The notes under the pieces are model-generated. The model searched no databases. It was not told the origin of the DNA and saw only the letters and a program-made list of their open reading frames with translations. From Peribacillus huizhouensis (GTDB lineage Bacteria; Bacillota; Bacilli; Bacillales; DSM-1321): 63,263 nt of DNA. Shown here piece by piece: positions 25,622 to 33,683 of the stretch. A program made the position numbers and the translations under genes. Position 1 is the stretch's first letter. Every line of letters begins with the position of its first letter. The stretch is taken from positions 1 through 63,263 of the forward strand of contig NZ_JACJHX010000018.1 of NCBI RefSeq assembly GCF_014138605.1, in the 5' to 3' direction.

Positions 25622-26388
25622 ACATTTGGCATAAGGGATGGCGACCAGTTTTGGTCCTCATCCTTTTGTTCGTCGTTTGGGAAGTGTCCTGTCGTCTTTT
25701 CGAAATACCGAGGTGGCTCCTACCTTCTCCCTCACAGATCGTATTAGAAGGAGCTGAAGGATGGTCGAATTATTATCACCACTTAACAGCGACAATCGGA
25801 CTTACAATCTTGGGATTTTTAATTGGAGCAAGTGTAGGTATTGCAGTTGCTGTTGGGCTACATCTACTTCCTAGGCTCAGAGAAGCGGTTTATCCAATCA
25901 TCATTCTCTCACAAAACGTTCCGATCATTGTGTTGGCTCCATTGCTCGTTATTTGGTTCGGCTTTGGTATCTTACCTAAGATCATTGTCATTACGCTTGT
26001 TTGTTTTTTTCCGATCACAGTGGCTACTTTGGATGGATTTAAGCAGACGAGCTCAGAGCTTTCGCATTATATGAAAATGGCAGGAGCTTCGAAGGGACAA
26101 ATCTTTTGGAAGCTGGAATGGCCTTATGCGCTACCGTCTATCTTCTCAGGTTTGAAGATATCTGCTACATACAGTGTGATGGGGGCTGTTATTTCCGAAT
26201 GGCTCGGGGCTAAAGAAGGAATAGGTGTCTATATGACCTTAGCATCGTCATCCTTTCGAACGGATCGCGTCTTTGTTGCGATCTTTTTGATCATGATATT
26301 GAGCTTGGTATTCTTTACTTTGATTGTATCGTTGGAACGGATGATTGTGAAGTGGAAGCCGAAAGGAGATGGCAAGGGGCGTGACTAA
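25618..26388 (+). CDS. thiX: ThiX: ABC transporter permease
   Basis: A 256-residue BPD-type permease with about six membrane spans. The EAA loop is visible (KMAGASKGQIFWKLEWPYALPSIFSGLKIS), as is the motif FGFGILPKIIVITLVCFFPI typical of the SsuC/TauC/ThiX group. It forms the membrane channel for the pyrimidine bound by ThiY. It starts at ATGA overlapping the previous gene, indicating translational coupling, and its end overlaps thiZ. Confidence 0.9.
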   Translation: MNIWHKGWRPVLVLILLFVVWEVSCRLFEIPRWLLPSPSQIVLEGAEGWSNYYHHLTATIGLTILGFLIGASVGIAVAVGLHLLPRLREAVYPIIILSQNVPIIVLAPLLVIWFGFGILPKIIVITLVCFFPITVATLDGFKQTSSELSHYMKMAGASKGQIFWKLEWPYALPSIFSGLKISATYSVMGAVISEWLGAKEGIGVYMTLASSSFRTDRVFVAIFLIMILSLVFFTLIVSLERMIVKWKPKGDGKGRD

Positions 26389-27118
26389 ACTTTTAATCGA
26401 GAACATATCGAAATCATTTGGTGAAAATCAAGTACTGGATCAATTGTCTCTTCGTGTAAAAGAAGCGGAGTTTGTGTCGATATTAGGTCCTTCTGGGAGT
26501 GGGAAAAGCACTTTATTCCAATTAATTGGTGGTTTGTATTCACCTGATTCTGGAGCAATTAGCTTGGATGGCAAACGTATTAACGGTAAAACTGGTTCGA
26601 TAAGTTATACACCTCAAAGTCCATCGCTGTTGCCTTGGCGAACAGTCCTCGGTAATATCCTACTTGGTGGTGAAATAGTGGGAGAGACTGATCACGCACT
26701 TGCATTACAAATGATTGATAAAGCGGGCCTGAAAGGATATGAGAATGCTTATCCTTATGAGCTTTCTGGAGGAATGAAGCAGAGAGTTGCATTTATTCGC
26801 AGTCTCTTAAGCCCGCAATCACTGATTTGTTTAGATGAACCTTTTTCAGCACTAGATGAATTCACGCGACTCGAAATGCAAAACTGGCTCCTATCTGTTT
26901 GGGAAGAAGATAAGCGAGCTATAATGCTTGTTACCCATAATATTGAAGAAGCTCTTTATTTATCTGATCGGATTATTGTGTTATCAGAGAAGCCTACCCA
27001 TGTGAAAAAAGAGTTTGTCGTTCCGTTTCCAAGACCAAGGCAAGCATCGATTTTGTTAAGCGAGGAATTTTTAAATTGGAAAAAAAAGATATACAATGAA
27101 TTGCGGGTGATTATGTGA
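26381..27118 (+). CDS. thiZ: ThiZ: ABC transporter ATPase
   Basis: About 245 residues, with Walker A GPSGSGKST, Q-loop YTPQSPSLLPW, signature LSGGMKQRVA, Walker B LICLDEPFSALD and H-loop VTHN. It energises ThiXY. The start is uncertain: ATG 26369 has AAAGGAG immediately adjacent with no spacer, so the GTG at 26381, 12 bases after that site, is preferred. Its stop overlaps the start of the TatD gene (ATGTGA). Confidence 0.9.
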   Translation: MTKLLIENISKSFGENQVLDQLSLRVKEAEFVSILGPSGSGKSTLFQLIGGLYSPDSGAISLDGKRINGKTGSISYTPQSPSLLPWRTVLGNILLGGEIVGETDHALALQMIDKAGLKGYENAYPYELSGGMKQRVAFIRSLLSPQSLICLDEPFSALDEFTRLEMQNWLLSVWEEDKRAIMLVTHNIEEALYLSDRIIVLSEKPTHVKKEFVVPFPRPRQASILLSEEFLNWKKKIYNELRVIM

Positions 27119-27891
27119 TACATTCTATCATCGACGCTCATATTCATTTTGATCAATATTCAGAAAGTGCCCGGTCAACCATTTTAAAAGATTTGCAAGC
27201 ATACAAAGTAGAAGCACTTATTTCCGTATCAACGAATCTCGCTTCTTCCCAAAGAAATTTAGCCTTAGCAGAGATGGATCAACGAATAAAGCCTGCTTTT
27301 GGCTTTCATCCAGAACAAGAGCTGCCGGGTGATTGGGAATTGAGTCAAATGTGTTCATTTTTGGATGAACACAAAAATCAAATGGTAGCTGTAGGTGAAG
27401 TGGGCTTACCTTACTACTTGCGGATTGAGCATCCAGACATACAAGTCGAGCCTTACATTGAAATATTAGATGTGTTTGTCAAACAAGCTTCAAAGCTGAA
27501 TAAACCAATTATTCTTCATGCAGTATACGATGACGCTCCTGTCGTTTGCGACCTTTTAGAGAAACACTCGGTGACGAAGGCACATTTCCATTGGTTTAAA
27601 GGAGACGCAAAAACGATTCAGCGTATGATTCAAAATGGCTATTATATTTCAGTCACTCCGGATTGTTTGTATGAAACGGAAATTCAGCAATTGATAAAAG
27701 AGTATTCTTTAGATAAGCTGATGGTGGAAACGGATGGACCATGGCCATTCGAAGGACCATTTAAAAATATGGTGACTCATCCTAAAATGATTCATCGTAG
27801 CATCCAATTAATAGCGGAAATAAAGAAGGTACCGGTAGAGAAGGTATACGTAGATATATATGGAAATACAAAAACATTTTATGGGCTGTAA
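27115..27891 (+). CDS. TatD-family metal-dependent hydrolase in thi operon
   Basis: A 258-residue TIM-barrel hydrolase of the TatD group. IDAHIHFDQY carries the HxH metal site; VAVGEVGLPYY holds the bridging Glu. ILHAVYDDAP and HFHWFKGD supply further His ligands, and MVETDGPWPF the catalytic Asp. TatD proteins are usually DNases or general phosphoesterases. The gene starts with GTG overlapping the thiZ stop, so it is co-translated with a thiamine-precursor transporter and controlled by TPP. That suggests hydrolysis of an imported thiamine breakdown product (for example deformylation), but this is inference. Confidence 0.85.
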   Translation: MIHSIIDAHIHFDQYSESARSTILKDLQAYKVEALISVSTNLASSQRNLALAEMDQRIKPAFGFHPEQELPGDWELSQMCSFLDEHKNQMVAVGEVGLPYYLRIEHPDIQVEPYIEILDVFVKQASKLNKPIILHAVYDDAPVVCDLLEKHSVTKAHFHWFKGDAKTIQRMIQNGYYISVTPDCLYETEIQQLIKEYSLDKLMVETDGPWPFEGPFKNMVTHPKMIHRSIQLIAEIKKVPVEKVYVDIYGNTKTFYGL

Positions 27892-27951
27892 TAATGTTTG
27901 AATAGTTATCCAGTAACAGACATCCTTGTCAAAAATATTTATTTTATTGGT

Positions 27952-27980
27952 TTGCAATCGTTGCCAAATCCTGTTACTAT
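27952..27980 (+). promoter_or_regulatory. Promoter of cold-shock gene
   Basis: TTGCAA (27952-27957) and TACTAT (27975-27980) are 17 bases apart. Transcription from here gives a 5' untranslated leader of about 115 bases, the length expected for a temperature-responsive csp leader. Confidence 0.7.
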
Positions 27981-28102
27981 TAAGAGGAATTATTTTTGTT
28001 CGGTACTGTAGGAATCTAAAAGTGAGAACTTTTTGACTCGATTGTCACTTTGAGCAAGGATAGTAATACAATGTGTGATGAACGCACTAGGAGGCAACAA
28101 CA

Positions 28103-28303
28103 ATGGAACAAGGTAAAGTTAAATGGTTTAACGCAGAAAAAGGTTTTGGATTCATCGAACGCGAAAACGGAGACGATGTATTCGTACATTTCTCAGCTAT
28201 TCAAACTGAAGGTTTCAAAACTCTTGACGAAGGTCAAGAAGTAACTTTTGAAGTTGAACAAGGACAACGTGGACCACAAGCTTCTAACGTACAAAAAGCT
28301 TAA
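28103..28303 (+). CDS. Cold-shock protein (CspA/CspB family)
   Basis: A 66-residue single cold-shock domain: [16 protein letters not shown] (RNP1) and [10 protein letters not shown] (RNP2), ending [12 protein letters not shown]. It binds single-stranded RNA and DNA and melts mRNA structure at low temperature. The ATG has CTAGGAGG upstream. The long leader is probably the cis-acting cold-shock element. A terminator follows. Which of the csp paralogues it matches cannot be decided. Confidence 0.95.
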   Translation: MEQGKVKWFNAEKGFGFIERENGDDVFVHFSAIQTEGFKTLDEGQEVTFEVEQGQRGPQASNVQKA

Positions 28304-28318
28304 TTGATACATGCAATA

Positions 28319-28350
28319 GGCAGACTCTACTTAGGAGTCTGTCTTTTTTT
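28319..28350 (+). terminator. Terminator of csp gene
   Basis: CAGACTC (28321-28327) pairs with GAGTCTG (28335-28341), followed by TC and a run of seven T. Confidence 0.85.
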
Positions 28351-28483
28351 GGCGTATAAGTTCATTTATTATAAAGAAAGTATTAGAGTTTGTGAATTAA
28401 ATAGTAATAATTACGATTTACAAATTTGAAAAGATGCGTTATGATTAAGAAAAATGGACTCATAAAACTTGAGGTAGCTAATA

Positions 28484-28837
28484 ATGAATGAGATTCTAAT
28501 GGAATTTTTACTAAGGGATATTGTTTCGCATTTACCGGATGAAAAGCGTGAGATTTATCAATATATAGTCAATGAAGAAGACCAATTGGCACAGCAAGCG
28601 GAGAACGCTGAACATCTTCTGCAGCTATTTGTGAAACATGCACCACATCGAACTGCAGCCAAACACTTTCGTTTGGAATATGGTCAAATGATTAAGCTTA
28701 TGCATGAAATAGAAAGAGAAATAAATGAGAAGTTGGAAGAAAGATGTGCGAAGGTGAAATGGATCGACATGACGGACAAAATCAAACACCTCAACTCCTT
28801 AAAACACCCCGTACTTACTTATTTGCTAATCACTTGA
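28484..28837 (+). CDS. Hypothetical protein (117 aa), helical
   Basis: An all-helical, charged soluble protein. The middle, FVKHAPHRTAAKHFRLEYGQ followed by MIKLMHEIEREI, has the spacing of a helix-turn-helix that could bind DNA. I do not recognise the family. The ATG at 28484 has TTGAGGTAG upstream, and a hairpin (28853-28893) follows, so it is a real monocistronic gene. A regulatory role is only suggested by the HTH-like stretch. Confidence 0.6.
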   Translation: MNEILMEFLLRDIVSHLPDEKREIYQYIVNEEDQLAQQAENAEHLLQLFVKHAPHRTAAKHFRLEYGQMIKLMHEIEREINEKLEERCAKVKWIDMTDKIKHLNSLKHPVLTYLLIT

Positions 28838-28852
28838 ATTACACAAAAATAT

Positions 28853-28893
28853 AAGCTATTTCACAAGGCTTAACCTGGTGGGATAGCTTTTTT
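28853..28893 (+). terminator. Terminator of hypothetical gene
   Basis: AAGCTATTTCAC pairs with GTGGGATAGCTT with one mismatch, then a T run. Confidence 0.65.
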
Positions 28894-28914
28894 ATGTATC
28901 ATCACAAACGGGAA

Positions 28915-29015
28915 ATGGGGTCTGACCCCACCATGAAAGTATGAAATCCCTTGGTATATGTGGGTTGATGGCTAGTGGATTTAATCCGGGAAATAGGGTC
29001 TGACCCCAGGGGGAG
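28915..29015. repeat. Two GGGTCTGACCCC palindromes
   Basis: CGGGAAATGGGGTCTGACCCC (about 28910-28931, last bases CACC) and CGGGAAATAGGGTCTGACCCC (about 28987-29009) are near-identical direct copies 78 bases apart, each a self-complementary GGGGTC/GACCCC-type palindrome. They share the outer edge of the palindromic element family described under findings. Confidence 0.6.
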
Positions 29016-29112
29016 TTTGAAGGAGTATCAATCTTCCTATGAGTTCCATTAGGTAATTTCGTGATTTTTTGATACAATGGTGAGTAGCGTTTTGTTTTTT
29101 GGAGGTATATAT

Positions 29113-30165
29113 ATGGGAAAATTAAATAGAAATGCACCGTGTGAATGTGGCAGCGGGAAAAAATATAAGAAATGCTGCGGCAGAAAAGTTGATGAAAATC
29201 CAACAGCTGTTCATTATGAAGAAGCAACACTAATTCAGAAGGAGTTAATGGATTTTACAGAAAAGAATTATAAAGCTGAAATCAATCAGCTTTTGCTTGA
29301 TAATCCACTTCCGGCAACTGTAAGTGAAGAGGTTCAAGAAATTTATCAATTTAATGTAAATATTTGGGGTACTTTCACACAGCCGGTCGTGAACGGCAAT
29401 ACAATCTATGATACATTTATGGAACAGGAAGGGTCTCGTATTGTAAGGGAGAAAACGAGAGAGGTAGTAGAGTCTTGGAAAGGTACGGCTCCTGTATTAT
29501 TTTCAATTAAGGAGTTAACTAGTGAAACAATAACTTTAGAAGATATCGTGACAAAACAAACTACCACGCTTCCGTATACTCCATATGCAAGTCAGGAATT
29601 AGGAATTGGCGAAATCATTCTTGGGTATCTAGTTGATATGGGAACGAGAAGTGATTTCTTTGGTCAGTTTATAAGCTTTGAACCAAGATTCACAGACAGC
29701 ATTTTAACAACTATAAAACAACAATTAGAAGAATACAAGAATGCGGGTGGAAAAGCAGAAGAATTCATGGCTCGAAAATTCTTGCAAATCTTCCATAGTC
29801 TCGCGGCTATCACAGAAGGTATTGAGTTACCAAAAACTGAAACAAATGAGCGAGTATGGTACAATGAGAAAGAAAGAGAAACAGCAGAAATGGTGCAACG
29901 AGGAATGAATGAAGAGGGCTACCCGCAATCACTAATAGAAAGTGTTCAAACGTTGTGGAACACCTATTGTACGGAGCATTCTCCATCCATTCGAAAACCA
30001 GAAGCCTTTGCTGCAGCACTGGAGTATTCAGTGAAACTGCTCTCAAAAGGGGAGTTCAGTCCTTCGCAGACTAAGCTTGCTAAGAAATATGGGGTAGGCG
30101 CTTCTACTTTATCAAATCGTTATAAAGAAATAGAAGCAACGGTTGGAGAAAAAATAGAAATATAA
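29113..30165 (+). CDS. SEC-C zinc-motif protein, paralogue 1
   Basis: A 350-residue protein. The N-terminus has a SEC-C zinc motif (NAPCECGSGKKYKKCCG), found at the end of SecA and in many other proteins as a protein-binding module. The bulk (30-310) is unrecognised and helical. The C-terminus has a helix-turn-helix like stretch (SPSQTKLAKKYGVGASTLSNRYKEIEATV). It is about 30-35% similar by eye to the next gene over its whole length. ATG 29113 follows GGAGG (29101-29105). The HTH suggests DNA binding, with zinc-dependent partner contact; the function is unknown. Confidence 0.75.
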   Translation: MGKLNRNAPCECGSGKKYKKCCGRKVDENPTAVHYEEATLIQKELMDFTEKNYKAEINQLLLDNPLPATVSEEVQEIYQFNVNIWGTFTQPVVNGNTIYDTFMEQEGSRIVREKTREVVESWKGTAPVLFSIKELTSETITLEDIVTKQTTTLPYTPYASQELGIGEIILGYLVDMGTRSDFFGQFISFEPRFTDSILTTIKQQLEEYKNAGGKAEEFMARKFLQIFHSLAAITEGIELPKTETNERVWYNEKERETAEMVQRGMNEEGYPQSLIESVQTLWNTYCTEHSPSIRKPEAFAAALEYSVKLLSKGEFSPSQTKLAKKYGVGASTLSNRYKEIEATVGEKIEI

Positions 30166-30166
30166 A

Positions 30167-30197
30167 CAAATAGGCTGCCATTTTGGTGGCCTATTTG
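30167..30197 (+). terminator. Hairpin after SEC-C paralogue 1
   Basis: CAAATAGGC (30167-30175) pairs with GCCTATTTG (30189-30197). The T run is weak. Confidence 0.55.
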
Positions 30198-30379
30198 AAT
30201 AATAGTATCTAACGAAAATAACCCTTGTGGTTTAAATATCATCAGACTTTAAGGAAAGGTATTAGCTTTCAAGAGGTTGGAGCCCCATTTTTAATGGTCA
30301 AGGTAATATATGGGTATGTGAAAATTGCTAGGTGTGTAGCTTGGACCGATTACGTTCTTTATAAAAGGAGGAGAGTTTT

Positions 30380-31480
30380 TTGAGTAAAATATCTATAGAG
30401 AATCCATGTCCGTGTGGAAGTGAGAAAATATATAAAAATTGTTGCGGACAGAATGTAATAGAGTTTCCAACGATTTCGATTAGTGAAGAAACAGACATGT
30501 TTCAAAAGGAGTTATTTCAATATACTCTTGAAAAGTATGAGACTGATATTCTAAATCTTGCCTTTCAATATCCATTATTTGATTTTATGGATGTTGAAGA
30601 GGAACCAATTCTTGTCGAAACACATGATATCTATATGCAACACATGTTTACATGGGCAGTGTTTAACTTACCAATTGCTAAAGGACAGACGATCTTCGAA
30701 GAATTTTATCGAAAAAAATCCTCTAAAATAATCAGAAAGAGAACGAAAAACCTAATCCATTCATGGCGTGGGGCAACACCAAATCTATACCTGGTAAAGA
30801 CCATCCATTCGGATAGTGTTGTGATAGAAGAAATACTTAGTAGGGGTGAGTATGAACTGCCACTGGAGTTTGAAAAAGAAATGGTGGAGGAAAATAGTTT
30901 ACTACTTGGTATGTTGTTAGATAGGGGCGCTGGCATGCGCTTTTGGGGCGAACCTATCAAATTCCCTGTAGCTGGGACGGAAGTATTAGTAAAGGAATTT
31001 CAGGATGAATTGGAAGAGCATCTTGAAGATGACGGAGGATATGAAGACTTTTACCAAATTGATTTTCCGTATATCCTTGAAAGGCTGCTTCTAAGAATGG
31101 TAGGGGATATTGAATTGCCAGACATAACACAGTTTGAATGGAGTTCAGAAAAAGAGCTGAAAGTTGCGCTTCTTATTCAGGAACATATGAGAGAGGACGA
31201 TTGCTCCATAGATATGATCATGACTGCTGTTGTAATTTGGAAGTCGTATTGTGAGAAAGAGTCACCTTCTATTCATAAACCTGAAGTGTACGCTGCATCA
31301 ATTGACTACCTGGTACAATCTGCTTTACTGGGTATAGTAGCTCCGACACAAAAGGAAATTGCTGATAAGTATGATATAAGTGCAGCTACCGTTTCCAAAC
31401 TGTATAAAAAAATTGGCAAAATCCTCTATGAAGAATTGGAAAGTCTCGTGAGAACTGAAGTAATGGATTATGAATATTAA
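30380..31480 (+). CDS. SEC-C zinc-motif protein, paralogue 2
   Basis: A 366-residue paralogue of the preceding gene with the same layout: SEC-C motif ENPCPCGSEKIYKNCCG at the start, a shared middle (QTIFEEFYRKKSSKIIRKRTKNLIHSWRGATPNLYLVK corresponds to NTIYDTFMEQEGSRIVREKTREVVESWKGTAPVLFSIK), and a C-terminal HTH (APTQKEIADKYDISAATVSKLYKKIGKIL). The start is TTG at 30380 with AAAGGAGG 8 bases upstream. It follows its paralogue by 214 bases with a hairpin between, so it may be transcribed separately. A duplication followed by divergence is the simplest reading. Confidence 0.75.
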   Translation: MSKISIENPCPCGSEKIYKNCCGQNVIEFPTISISEETDMFQKELFQYTLEKYETDILNLAFQYPLFDFMDVEEEPILVETHDIYMQHMFTWAVFNLPIAKGQTIFEEFYRKKSSKIIRKRTKNLIHSWRGATPNLYLVKTIHSDSVVIEEILSRGEYELPLEFEKEMVEENSLLLGMLLDRGAGMRFWGEPIKFPVAGTEVLVKEFQDELEEHLEDDGGYEDFYQIDFPYILERLLLRMVGDIELPDITQFEWSSEKELKVALLIQEHMREDDCSIDMIMTAVVIWKSYCEKESPSIHKPEVYAASIDYLVQSALLGIVAPTQKEIADKYDISAATVSKLYKKIGKILYEELESLVRTEVMDYEY

Positions 31481-31497
31481 TGGGAAATAAGGATGTC

Positions 31498-31610
31498 TCT
31501 AAAAAGGATCTGACCTTACCCTCTAAACACCATTTATAGTGTTAAATTACGTTAAACGGTGGCAACTACGGAGAAAATGAAGATTTGGGCTGAATTTAGA
31601 TTCAGTTGTA
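31498..31610. repeat. Palindromic element, degraded copy
   Basis: AAGGATCTGACCTTACCCTC, then TAAACACCATTTATAGTGTT, follow the same order as the CTGACCTCACACTCTA... elements elsewhere. The right edge is poorly preserved. Confidence 0.4.
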
Positions 31611-31699
31611 ATGTGAAATTTTATTAGATGAATTGCTCCGTTACTTTAGTGATGTTGTCTAAGTTAAGAAGGAAGCGTCAGACCTGTTATAAAAACAAA

Positions 31700-31728
31700 T
31701 TGCCAATCAAACATTCATATGGTAAAAT
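31700..31728 (+). promoter_or_regulatory. Promoter of hflX leader
   Basis: TTGCCA (31700-31705) and TAAAAT (31723-31728) are exactly 17 bases apart. Transcription would begin near 31735, 14 bases before the leader-peptide ribosome binding site and over 500 bases before hflX. Confidence 0.7.
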
Positions 31729-31761
31729 TTCCATAACTTAAATGAAACGGAGGGGTTTACA

Positions 31762-31803
31762 GTGAAGTTTGTCAGACTACGTTCAACACTTTTGTGTCGC
31801 TAA
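31762..31803 (+). CDS. hflX leader peptide (13 aa) with RLR motif
   Basis: GTG start with a near-perfect ribosome binding site (GGAGGGG, 31749-31755, 6-base spacer). The peptide is MKFVRLRSTLLCR then TAA. RLR is the '+X+' motif on which macrolide-bound ribosomes stall in ErmDL-type leader peptides. Codons for this motif (CAGACTacGTTCA, 31773-31785) are complementary to TGAAC (31841-31845) and AGTCTG (31852-31857). A ribosome stalled here would break that pairing. This is the classical arrangement of antibiotic-inducible attenuation. The peptide's role is inferred; sequence and pairing are directly visible. Confidence 0.65.
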   Translation: MKFVRLRSTLLCR

Positions 31804-31857
31804 CTGAATAGTGCTCAAAAACTTCTGTCTGTGTGCAGAGTGAACGGGATAAGTCTG
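31773..31857 (+). promoter_or_regulatory. Long-range pairing in hflX leader RNA
   Basis: CAGACT-ac-GTTCA (31773-31785, inside the leader peptide) pairs with TGAAC-gggata-AGTCTG (31841-31857). It is mutually exclusive with a ribosome occupying the RLR codons, so it can act as the switch of an attenuator. Confidence 0.55.
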
Positions 31858-31889
31858 CCTAATTAACGAAAACCCTATAATGAATCAAT

Positions 31890-31920
31890 GAGGGAGGGCT
31901 GAATGAACGCTCTCTTTTTT
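31890..31920 (+). terminator. First attenuator-type terminator before hflX
   Basis: GAGGGAG (31890-31896) pairs with CTCTCTT near 31910-31916 through G-U-tolerant pairs, followed by a run of T (TTTTTT to 31920). It lies 87 bases after the leader peptide. Confidence 0.5.
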
Positions 31921-31928
31921 GTATGAAG

Positions 31929-32042
31929 GACATGGGGGCGAGGCACCACAACTTTCTACTATAGACAGTCTACTTTGTAGATATACGTACTTTATTTGAA
32001 AGTACTTCAAAATCCGGCTCCGCACCGCCCCCATTGTGATTA
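31929..32042. repeat. Long inverted repeat in hflX leader
   Basis: ATGGGGGCGAGGC (from about 31930) and GCACCGCCCCCAT (about 32024-32036) form the outer stem; AAGTACTTCA/GTACTTT blocks fold inside. It is G+C-rich at the edges and unlike the flanks, so it is probably an inserted MITE-like or REP-like element. Confidence 0.5.
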
Positions 32043-32163
32043 GGCGAGTGTAGCGTGCTACAGGATGTATCCTTCGTGGCGAATGTTGATGTTTTAACAC
32101 CATATTCGTATTGTCTATACTAAAGAGAGTGCTGTGTCCTTAACGTCACCTTTTTCGTTTACT

Positions 32164-32193
32164 CAAACACAGGTAATAGGTCTGTGTTTTTTT
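32164..32193 (+). terminator. Second terminator directly before hflX
   Basis: AAACACAG pairs with CTGTGTTT around GTAATAGGT, followed by T residues, ending about 60 bases before the hflX start. With its position between promoter and gene it must be read through for hflX to be made. Confidence 0.7.
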
Positions 32194-32252
32194 AGCATAT
32201 TCAAACTGCGGTGCAGCAAAAGTACTTACAAAACTTAAGGGGGAATATGCAA

Positions 32253-33521
32253 ATGGAAGAATTGCAACAAAAAGCGGTATTAGTCGGAGTAAATATTAAT
32301 AACCATCGGGACTTTGCCTACTCTATGGAAGAGCTTGCAAATCTAGCCGAAGCTTGTGGTGTAGAGGTCGTTGGAGAGATGACTCAAAATTTACAAAGAG
32401 TGAATTCATCTCATTATATTGGTAGTGGTAAGGTAGAGGAAGTAAAGACTCTTGTAGAATATTGTGATGGTAATCTGGTTATTTTTAATGATGAACTATC
32501 TCCATCACAAATTCGAAATTTAGAACGTGATTTAGACTGTAAGGTGATTGATCGTACGATATTAATCCTGGATATCTTTGCGGATCGGGCGAAGACGAGA
32601 GAGGCGCAATTACAAGTGGAAGTGGCGGAACTGCAATATATGCTGCCACGCTTGATAGGTCTCAGGGAGTCATTGGGACGTCAAAGTGGTGGTGTCGGTA
32701 CGAAGAACAGAGGGGTCGGGGAGAAAAAACTCGAACTTGATCGTCGAAGAATCGAAGAAAAGATTAATGTGTTGAATAAAGAATTAGAAACGCTCGTGGC
32801 GCATAGGAAAACACAGCGGAAGCAAAGAAAGAAAAATGCAATACCTGTTGTTTCTCTTGTTGGGTATACAAATGCTGGGAAGTCGACAATAATGAATGCT
32901 CTTGTCGAAAAATTTCATACATCTGCTTTAAAGCAGGTTTTTGAAAAAGATATGCTGTTTGCGACATTAGAGACGTCTGTCCGAAACATCCCGCTCCCAG
33001 ATAAGAAAGAATTTCTGTTAACAGATACAGTAGGATTTGTTTCAAAGCTGCCGCATCATCTTGTTAAAGCATTCCGGTCAACGCTTGAGGAAGTGGCTGA
33101 AGCTGATTTGCTCATTCATGTCGTCGATTTTTCTAATGCGAATTATGAACAGCTTATTGAAATTACAAATGAAACACTTAAAGCAATTGGGATTGAAAAT
33201 ATCCCAACCGTTTATGCGTATAATAAGGCAGATCTAACAGAAATGGAGATTCCACAAGTTCGTACTGATTCTGTTTATTTGTCAGCCAAACAGAGAATTG
33301 GCGTGGATGAATTGATTAGAAAGATTCGTGAAAACATCTTCACAGATTATGTTCGCTGTGAATTGCTAATCCCGTATGATCAAGGTCAGATCATTTCTTA
33401 TTTTAATGAACATGCGCAAATCCTCGAAACTGAATATGAAGAAGAAGGTACGAAAATCAAAGTTGAGTGTAAACATAGTGATTGTGATAAATATCGGACG
33501 TTTGTGTTGAAAGACTCATGA
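32253..33521 (+). CDS. hflX: HflX-type ribosome-associated GTPase
   Basis: A 422-residue GTPase. The HflX N-terminal domain (about 5-180) includes the [13 protein letters not shown] and [49 protein letters not shown]-like segment. A coiled coil ([15 protein letters not shown]) precedes the G domain: GYTNAGKST (G1), DTVGF (G3), NKAD (G4). HflX splits stalled 70S ribosomes; HflXr homologues in Listeria confer macrolide and lincosamide resistance and are induced by antibiotic through leader attenuation. Start: ATG 32253, 9 bases after AAGGGGG (32237-32243); ATG 32247 is an alternative. The leader-peptide attenuator upstream argues for the HflXr type. Confidence 0.9.
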   Translation: [422 protein letters not shown]

Positions 33522-33642
33522 TAGTAAGCGAGTAGGTGATACGGGTTTATCTGCTCAAAATTATGAGATTGAAGGCCGGAAGGGTTATGCAGGGGTCAAA
33601 AAGAAGAGAAAAGTAAAATAGGGAATGTAAATCATTTTCTAT

Positions 33643-33680
33643 AAAACGGGTTAGCTCTAATGCTAACCCGTTTTATTTTG
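33643..33680. terminator. Bidirectional terminator
   Basis: AAAACGGGTTAGC (33643-33655) pairs perfectly with GCTAACCCGTTTT (33662-33674). It serves hflX and the convergent yhfH-type gene. Confidence 0.88.
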
Positions 33681-33683
33681 CAA

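Noticed and set aside
33543..33620. Frame ending GYAGVKKKRKVK after hflX
   Set aside because: No start codon with a binding site and no recognised family; too short to support.
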